Below are positions 57,906 to 64,000 of a stretch of DNA of 64,000 bases, in pieces (within the stretch, counting starts at the first letter, position 1; each line of letters begins with the position of its first letter). The notes beneath the pieces were generated by a model. That model saw nothing but the letters and a program-made list of their open reading frames with translations. It had not been told where the DNA came from and made no database searches. Origin of the DNA: Atrina japonica. Its lineage: Eukaryota; Mollusca; Bivalvia; Pterioida; Pinnidae. The stretch is from positions 248,001 through 312,000 of the forward strand of contig BROG01000265.1 of the NCBI GenBank assembly GCA_030159075.1, written 5' to 3'. The translations under genes and the position numbers were made by a program.

Positions 57906-58729
57906 CCATAACGAGTTTGCTTTCCTCGCAAATTATATTACTATGAATGAAATATACTTTAACATTGTTTCCATACAAAATGTATTTTGTGCGAATGCTC
58001 ACGTGATAGGGCGGCAAGACAAGTATATAGACTATAAGGTACAAATAATATTTATGCTTTAACTGCAGCGGAAGCTCATACATATAGAAAACATGATTTA
58101 CAAACTACTATGACCCATACATCCAACAAACAAAGAAAATTGCCCGCAGAAATGCCATGATGATATAATGTGGTTTTAAGATAGATAAGAATTTCCCAGC
58201 AGACGACAGATACCTAATATCGTTTGCAGTTTCAACATGTTTTTTGACAGAGTAGAAAACAGATGAATTGTTTCTTTTGTAGTTTCCGGTTGAAACACCG
58301 ACGTAATATTACAAATTACGGTGAGAGTAAATACAATGCGTCATCGCATTTTAAAACACTTAACCAATTTGCCAAAATATATGATAAACTTGATATAAAC
58401 AAAATGTTTCGTACAAGTTACTTGCAGAATATTGCAGCAGCTGGAGCAAATTAGATTGGACTCGTTAAATTAATTAGGTGCTCTTTCCCAGAATGTCACA
58501 CGTGACTAATATATCGTTCAATGCATTGTTTACTTTATAACTTTATAACTGTATCTATAAGCTTTTAGTAAGCTACAAGAAGATGTGTCAAAGAAAAACA
58601 CGTATGCCACCGAGATACTTTAGATTTAGAAGTTTTAACCTTATTTTGCTTGGTAAATTTGAAATTCCTTGCTGAACTCAAATTCGATGTCAAGATTTAA
58701 CCAGTGACAATATCTTCATATAATGGTCA
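57906..58729. other. Unassigned sequence
   Basis: No supported feature; short frames on both strands overlap each other. Confidence 0.35.
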
Positions 58730-59090
58730 ACAGAGGATGCATACTCCTCCACCGCACCTGATCCCACCTCTGGATTTTCAGAGGTCCATGTTTGTCCAAT
58801 ACTCACTAGATCTGTACATGTGTCCTGGACATCCTGAAGATTTTTACTTTGGTATCTAAGATTTTATATAATGTGAATTAAAATTTAATTGAAGATTACT
58901 GTAAGTGGTTCTGACTTTTTACACCTCTTTGACAATGTATAAGCATCTCAGAAACCAAAGCATTAATCTTCAGAATGTCCAGGATACATATATAAATCTA
59001 GTGAGTATTGTAAAAATACGCACATCTGGGAATCCAGAGGTGGGATTAGGTGCCATGAAGGAGTGAGCATCCCCTGTTGGCCGGTCACAT
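58730..59090. mobile_element. Foldback element with GGGATCAGGTGCC arms
   Basis: Left arm GCACCTGATCCCACCTCTGG, CTCACTAGATCTGTACATGT, GTCCTGGACATCCTGAAGAT is mirrored by AATCTTCAGAATGTCCAGGA, ATCTAGTGAGTATTG, TCCAGAGGTGGGATTAGGTG and GAGTGAGCATCCCCTGT. Arms are about 130 bp with a 100-bp middle. Single arms occur at 35.3, 51.2, 62.05 and 62.85 kb. Confidence 0.85.
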
Positions 59091-59959
59091 ATATAACTGT
59101 TTTTCACTATTTTGTTCACGATGGGATTTCGAGTTTGTCAAGACGCAGAGTCAAAACAGAATCATTCTAATGTGAAACATCTGTCTTGGTGCTATTACTT
59201 TTAACACTGCATAAAACAATTATTGCATTTACTTGTTTCATTACTATGGCACTCGTTTGTCTTTCCGGAACAGCCAATGAGAGTATCTATCAATGCTGTT
59301 AGTAAGAACAAAATACATTTACACACTTCTGTTTGGTACGTAGTAGAACAAGTTACAATTTTTTTTTAAAATGAAACATGCTCTCTTCTTTGCATTCAGC
59401 TGCATATTCAGGAAGGGTTTTATTGTTTACAATTGTATGTCGTAAATATTTACTTGAAGCAAACATTTATTCTGTCGTAAATCATATCCTTTCTGTTTAT
59501 CATTTGCGCATGTACTACATATTTAATTTGTTTACCTGGCGTTAAATCATATCTTTTCTCGTTTTTGTGTAAATTAATATTTTTACCTCTGAAGTTTATT
59601 CTCTCGAATCCCTCATTAAAGTCTCTATTTACAAAGTTTCTTGTATCAAGGTTGAGCCGTTTTCAAGTACATTGAACATCCCAACTTGACGTCTCATTTC
59701 GTTTGTACCATATGTTGTACATGACTTAACTTATATTAGTATCAGGAATTAATAACCAGCTTCGTTCTAAAATAAAATTTGATTACTTTGGTGTTTATCA
59801 AATATATTTCTGGAACTATACGGTGTTTTGCAAATAATCAACGTTTTTAATCTTAACTACGGATAGATATGTATAGAAATCATATCAAAATCTGAATTAA
59901 AAGTTTCCAATATTTTTGTTTTAATGGTGTCTTACGACACAAGCTATAACTCGTTTTCA
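59091..59959. other. Unassigned sequence
   Basis: A partial repeat TCGTAAATCATATCCTTTCT / CGTTAAATCATATCTTTTCT at 59,475-59,560. No gene. Confidence 0.35.
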
Positions 59960-60650
59960 GTCATACGAGACCAGTTGTACCGGATTTTTTTGCTAGTTTG
60001 TTTTTGTGGTGTCGGGCTCAGTTGTACCGGATATGTATGTTAGTTTATTTTGTGGTGCCGGGTCAGTTGTACCGGATGTTTTTGTTAGTTTGTTTTTGTG
60101 GTGCCGCGCGCAGTTGTACCTGCTATTTTCGTTTGTTTTTGTGGTGTCGGCGCAGAGTACCGAATATTTTTATGAATTTGTTTTTGTGGTGCCGGGTCAG
60201 TTGTACCGGATATATTTATTAGTTTGTTTTGTGGTGCCGGGTCAGTTGTACCGGATATTTTTATTAGTTTGTTTTTGTAGTGCCGGGCGCAGAGTACCGG
60301 ATATTTTTATTACTTTGTTTTGTGGTGTCGGGTCAGTTGTACCGGATATTTTTATTAGTTTGTTTTGTGGTGCCGGGCGCAGATTATCGGATATTTTTAT
60401 TTGTTTTTTTTTTGTGGTGCCGGGTCAGTTGTACCGAATGTTTTTGTTAGTTTGTTTTTATGGTGCCGGGCGCAGTTGTACCTGATTTTTTTCTTAGTTT
60501 GTTTTTTTGGTGCCCGGCCAGTTATACCGGATATTTTTGTTAGTGTATTTTTGTGGTGCCGGACTCAATTGTACCGGATATTTTTATTAGTTTGTTTTGT
60601 GGTGCCGAGTCAGTTGTACCGGATGTGCTTGCTAGTTAGTTTTGCTTTAC
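59960..60650. repeat. 45-bp minisatellite
   Basis: About 15 copies of GTTGTACCGGATATTTTTAT, TAGTTTGTTTTTGTGGTGCC, GGGTCA with GGGCGCAGA variants. Frames of up to 159 codons run through it with a VVPGQLYR motif and are probably artefacts. It ends 30 bp before the intact SINE A copy. Confidence 0.93.
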
Positions 60651-60680
60651 TCCACATGTACATTAGTTTATCTATGTTGT

Positions 60681-60969
60681 GGGAGTCGGCCTGGCTCAGT
60701 CGGTAGCGCGCTCGACTCTTGATCGTGTGGTCGTGAGTTCGAGTCCAGCCGGCGGCAGGTTGGTTTCCTGTCCTTCGGATGAGACAGTAAAAATCTAGGT
60801 CACGTGTCGCAGTTGGTGTCGACACGTTAAAGATATCCTCACTGCTCAATGGCCGTAAGTGCCGAGCATAGGCCAAAATTTGATGCCCTTCACCGGCATT
60901 TGGTGACGTCTCCATATGAGTGAAAGATTCATGAGTGGGACGTTAAACAACAATAAACAAACAAACAAA
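60681..60969 (+). mobile_element. Full-length tRNA-derived SINE (family A)
   Basis: tRNA-like head with an A box TGGCTCAGTCGG (60692-60703) and a B box GAGTTCGAGTCC (60735-60746). A body containing CACTGCTCAATGGCCGTAAG follows, then AGTGGGACGTTAAACAAC and a tail of CAAA repeats. It is the most complete copy in the window and has an intact internal RNA polymerase III promoter in principle. Confidence 0.88.
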
Positions 60970-60971
60970 TG

Positions 60972-61160
60972 TTGTGGAGGTCAGTTGTAATTGTGGAGAG
61001 AACCGGGTTACACTTAATCCAGGAGAAACCACCGACTTTCCTCAAGTAAACTGGCAAACTTTGTCACACAATCAGCTGAAGTTCCAACTGGGCTCGAATG
61101 GGACTCTATGGTTTAAAGAGTGGTGTTCCTAACATTTGACCATGGAGACTCATCCAAGAT
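60972..61160 (-). mobile_element. SINE family B, minus strand
   Basis: Directly abuts the intact SINE A copy. Inverted markers GGAGAGAACCGGGTTACAC, AACCACCGACTTTCCTCAAG, TAAACTGGCAAACTTTGTCA, GTTCCAACTGGGCTCGAATG. The head is decayed. Confidence 0.72.
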
Positions 61161-62044
61161 TTACTAGAGGAAACCCTAAAAAAAGATCACCGGCCTTCTT
61201 TAATTGGCATACTTTCTTATATTTGTTCAAGTTCAAGTTCGGCTTTAATCCATGTTGACTAGAAGGGAGAGACTAAAGACTGAAAAAAATTAGATGGATG
61301 AATGCTTCCCTGATTACGATCGACCACGGCCCCCTCTAGGATTACCGCATTTGACCCAATAAGTGGTATGGGTGATCGAAAAGTCAAATCAAGTTAGGGT
61401 CTCTTTATTAGGACCTGTCCAACACAACTCCGTCCAAGACCAGCAATGGTACGAAGGCCCTTATATAGATTCAGGTATAGATAATAGCCATTGTCTGCTG
61501 CATCATATTGTGATAACAAAGACACGCGTCCTTGAAAATAACGTAAAAGGTGATCGAACTGTCGACAATATTTAGTCTAGTTGAATACGATAGGGACGAA
61601 GAGACATCTGGGTGTATAAAAATCCGTCGACCGCGTATATTAACTGAATATTGCATTAACTATAAACATTTCTCCCTTATGTTCCAGACGTAGGATTACA
61701 TGTACCAAATAATTACAAAGGGATTGATGTAACATTGTCAACAGGGTAGAAAATTTCAAAAGATGCAGGTTTTTTTATTCGCAATTCTATCCTTACACAA
61801 GATCATGTATTTGGCCGCCGTCATGGTGGATTAGGTTACATTTCGCTTGATTCATTAAATTATCTGTTTTTGTAACAGTCTGTCTTTCATGGCATACACA
61901 CGTGTTTTATATCGGTTTAATGGCACAAATAATGATGCAAGTTTGGTAAAGAGACACAGACAAATTTTTATTGTTTTGTGGTGGATACATTGTTTTTGTT
62001 TCAATATGATGTTATACGGAGTAAAAACAAATGATAAAAGCGTG
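61161..62044. other. Unassigned sequence
   Basis: No supported feature. Confidence 0.35.
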
Positions 62045-62170
62045 ATGACAAACAGTTGGGAGAAGCGGGATCAGGTGCCCTAGAGGAAGGGGGTAAATTA
62101 ACAGGTAACACCTTATCTGCCATGAGTCCATAGCCAACTCAAAAGAGCAGTCGCTGATTGTCAGTTTCTG
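62045..62170. mobile_element. GGGATCAGGTGCC element, decayed arm
   Basis: AGCGGGATCAGGTGCCCTAG, TAACACCTTATCTGCC and GAGTCCATAGCCAACTC align with the longer 35.3-kb copy. Confidence 0.55.
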
Positions 62171-62839
62171 TTCAAACATTTTGACAAACAATATAAAGAG
62201 AAAAGAGTTTCTCATCATTATCAGTATGAGTGCAATCTGCTTCAATACGTAGTGGTATCCGTAATTGCTGAACACTCAGAGACGTATCTCATAAATGTCA
62301 GATTGTTATAACACTGCAGGCATCTATCCCTGTTCTTTACCGTTACGCTCAACATGTCACACGTTTGCTTACCGAAATATCTTTACATTGTTACATGCCA
62401 TAGTTTTGATTGCAAAATTTCCCGTATTAACTATACATATTTCCATGCCTATCAAATAGTCAAAGATTTTTCTAGTTACATTACCTTACGCGGTATTCGG
62501 CAATACCGTAACTGAACCAAGGCAGCACCACTGAAGCTAAACTTTACATGCTAAGTAACCAGTTGAAAATCAAGTATGAACCTCTAACACAGTTGTAGCT
62601 AAAATCTACAAAAAATAATAAATAAAAAAATAAAAAATTAAAAAAAGGTTTTCTTTGAAGGTGATATCTACGCAAAACTGTAATCTACTTAAAGATGGAT
62701 AGATTATCGGGCAGTGAGGTCATTTTCGATTGAGACTGGTTCAGTATATAACTACATGGACTACATCAATGCCAATAGTAATGAATGTCCAATTTCCTAT
62801 ATGAGTTCAATACCATATACTGCACGGTCATCAGTGAGT

Positions 62840-62935
62840 GCTTACATATCCATGACACCTGATCCCGCCTCTGGATGTTTGACGTTCCTCAGATTTGTAT
62901 ATTTGTCTCTTGGACATCCTTAAGATTAATATTGT
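62840..62935. mobile_element. GGGATCAGGTGCC element, left-arm copy
   Basis: ACACCTGATCCCGCCTCTGG, CAGATTTGTATATTTGTCTC, TTGGACATCCTTAAGATTAA match the left arm of the 58.7-kb foldback. Confidence 0.72.
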
Positions 62936-64000
62936 GATATGTGTGATTTTTATACTTTATGGACGGTAAATAATACTTCACCGTCTTAATAAATATGCAT
63001 TTTATGGTTCATGATCGCTTTAAGTCTGAGAAAATTTGTTGAGCCGTTTCGGATGCAGCGTCAACACAAAATTGTTTGAAAAAAAAGAAAGAAAAAGAAA
63101 AAAGAAGAAGAAAAATCAGAATGATGATAGGATCATCCGACATCAAAATAATAATAAATACAATTTTAGGAAATTCTTTGAATGATCTCTTTTGAGACAG
63201 ATAATATTGAAGACTCAAATATGAATATAAAGCTATAAAGATTGAATTCTAACAGGTGCTTTTACATTCCTGCTTGTGATAGCTATTATCAATTTATACA
63301 ATTTATCGGGATATGTGATAATAAAAACCGAAAAATTTAGCAATATGCTTAAAATCAATTAGTTGCTTCTTTCGTTTATCACCGTTTGGGATCTTGCATT
63401 CTTGACTCATTTTTATGCAATCTTAAACGTGACTAATTATATTTCTTGAAGACTTTTCAGTTCTTTCTTTGGCAACTACTGTGATGGAAATTTTGGTATG
63501 TGATATTCAATACTGTTAGATTGTTCTTTATGTAACACAAATAACTGCCGCCATAGAACTTTATTATATCTAAATGTCAGGAATTTCAGTAAAATTCAGC
63601 TCATCTCGAAATCTGGGCCGGTACCGTTAAGCATTAGTTAGTGAGATTATTCTCTCAATTTGGAATAGCGGCGGAAGTTACGTAAAATAGTCAGACTTAA
63701 AGTAGTCCCTTCAAGGTGACAAGCACGGATTGAGCAGACTCATCTTGGAATATATCCATATCTTAAAAGTTTTCTTGCGAAGAACTCAAGACCGACCTGA
63801 GCATGGTCTGGATTATATTTTGCTTAGGCCAATTTATTTTTTAAGTGATAAAAGACTCATTAGACCTATCACGTGACCTTTATTATGTAACGAGCGCCAT
63901 CTACAGTCGTTTTAATATATTTCCATGTTAAGTAGGTCAAAGTCAATGTACAAACATAAATAATTATAACCTTCAAATAACAAATAAACGTGTACGTTTT
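62936..64000. other. Unassigned sequence to the window edge
   Basis: A purine-rich A/G stretch at 63,075-63,115. No gene recognised. Confidence 0.35.

Noticed and set aside
60006..60485. 159-codon frame with VVPGQLYR repeats
   Set aside because: Follows from a 45-bp period being a multiple of three. Other frames are open too and no start, splice or family evidence exists.
60681..60750. tRNA gene
   Set aside because: The A and B boxes are good, but the tRNA-like part continues into a shared SINE body with a CAAA tail. Two further copies of the body occur in the window, so it is a SINE head.

Overview
The window is eukaryotic nuclear DNA: AT-rich, with short exons flanked by GT/AG introns and very dense in tandem repeats, miniature inverted-repeat elements and tRNA-derived SINEs. 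The repeat style (TTAA-flanked mini elements, SINEs with a GGGACGTTAAACAAC-type end, a degenerate RTE-like reverse transcriptase) and the invertebrate form of the one clear gene suggest a lophotrochozoan, most likely a mollusc and perhaps a bivalve. The species-level guess is weak.

Left part (1-25,860): the 3' portion of one plus-strand gene, a RhoGAP protein of the ARHGAP18/28/40 (Drosophila conundrum) family. Thirteen exons (3,619-25,382) join in consistent phase into 481 codons plus stop. They cover the tail of the N-terminal region, the complete RhoGAP domain (arginine finger R161 of the visible part) and the family's C-terminal module ending in NPNAEWIIKS. The start of the gene lies left of the window.

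Several introns of this gene carry long minisatellites placed exactly at splice junctions. A 30-bp array runs into the acceptor of exon A, in frame with it. A 22-bp array follows the donor of exon B and a 29-bp array follows the donor of exon C. A 40-bp array copies the last 30 coding bases of exon D plus its GTAAGT donor dozens of times. A roughly 60-bp array fills a whole intron up to the acceptor of exon I, and a 22-bp array containing TACTTAAC precedes the acceptor of exon K. This splice-junction minisatellite pattern is the most interesting biology here. One caution: about 1.5 kb of the 40-bp array (10,207 to about 11,690) is a collinear mosaic with intron sequence from 8,945-9,780, which looks like a consensus or assembly artefact.

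Right part (25,860-64,000): no confident protein-coding gene. It holds a decayed non-LTR retrotransposon reverse transcriptase (42.1-43.4 kb), a possible first exon of an unknown gene (46,445), and many SINE copies of two families. It also holds several mini inverted-repeat families (two with TTAA ends), foldback elements, a 34-bp minisatellite with 13 perfect TGACGTCA (CRE) palindromes, other minisatellites, and long TA, CT, AG, TCTA and GTAT microsatellites.
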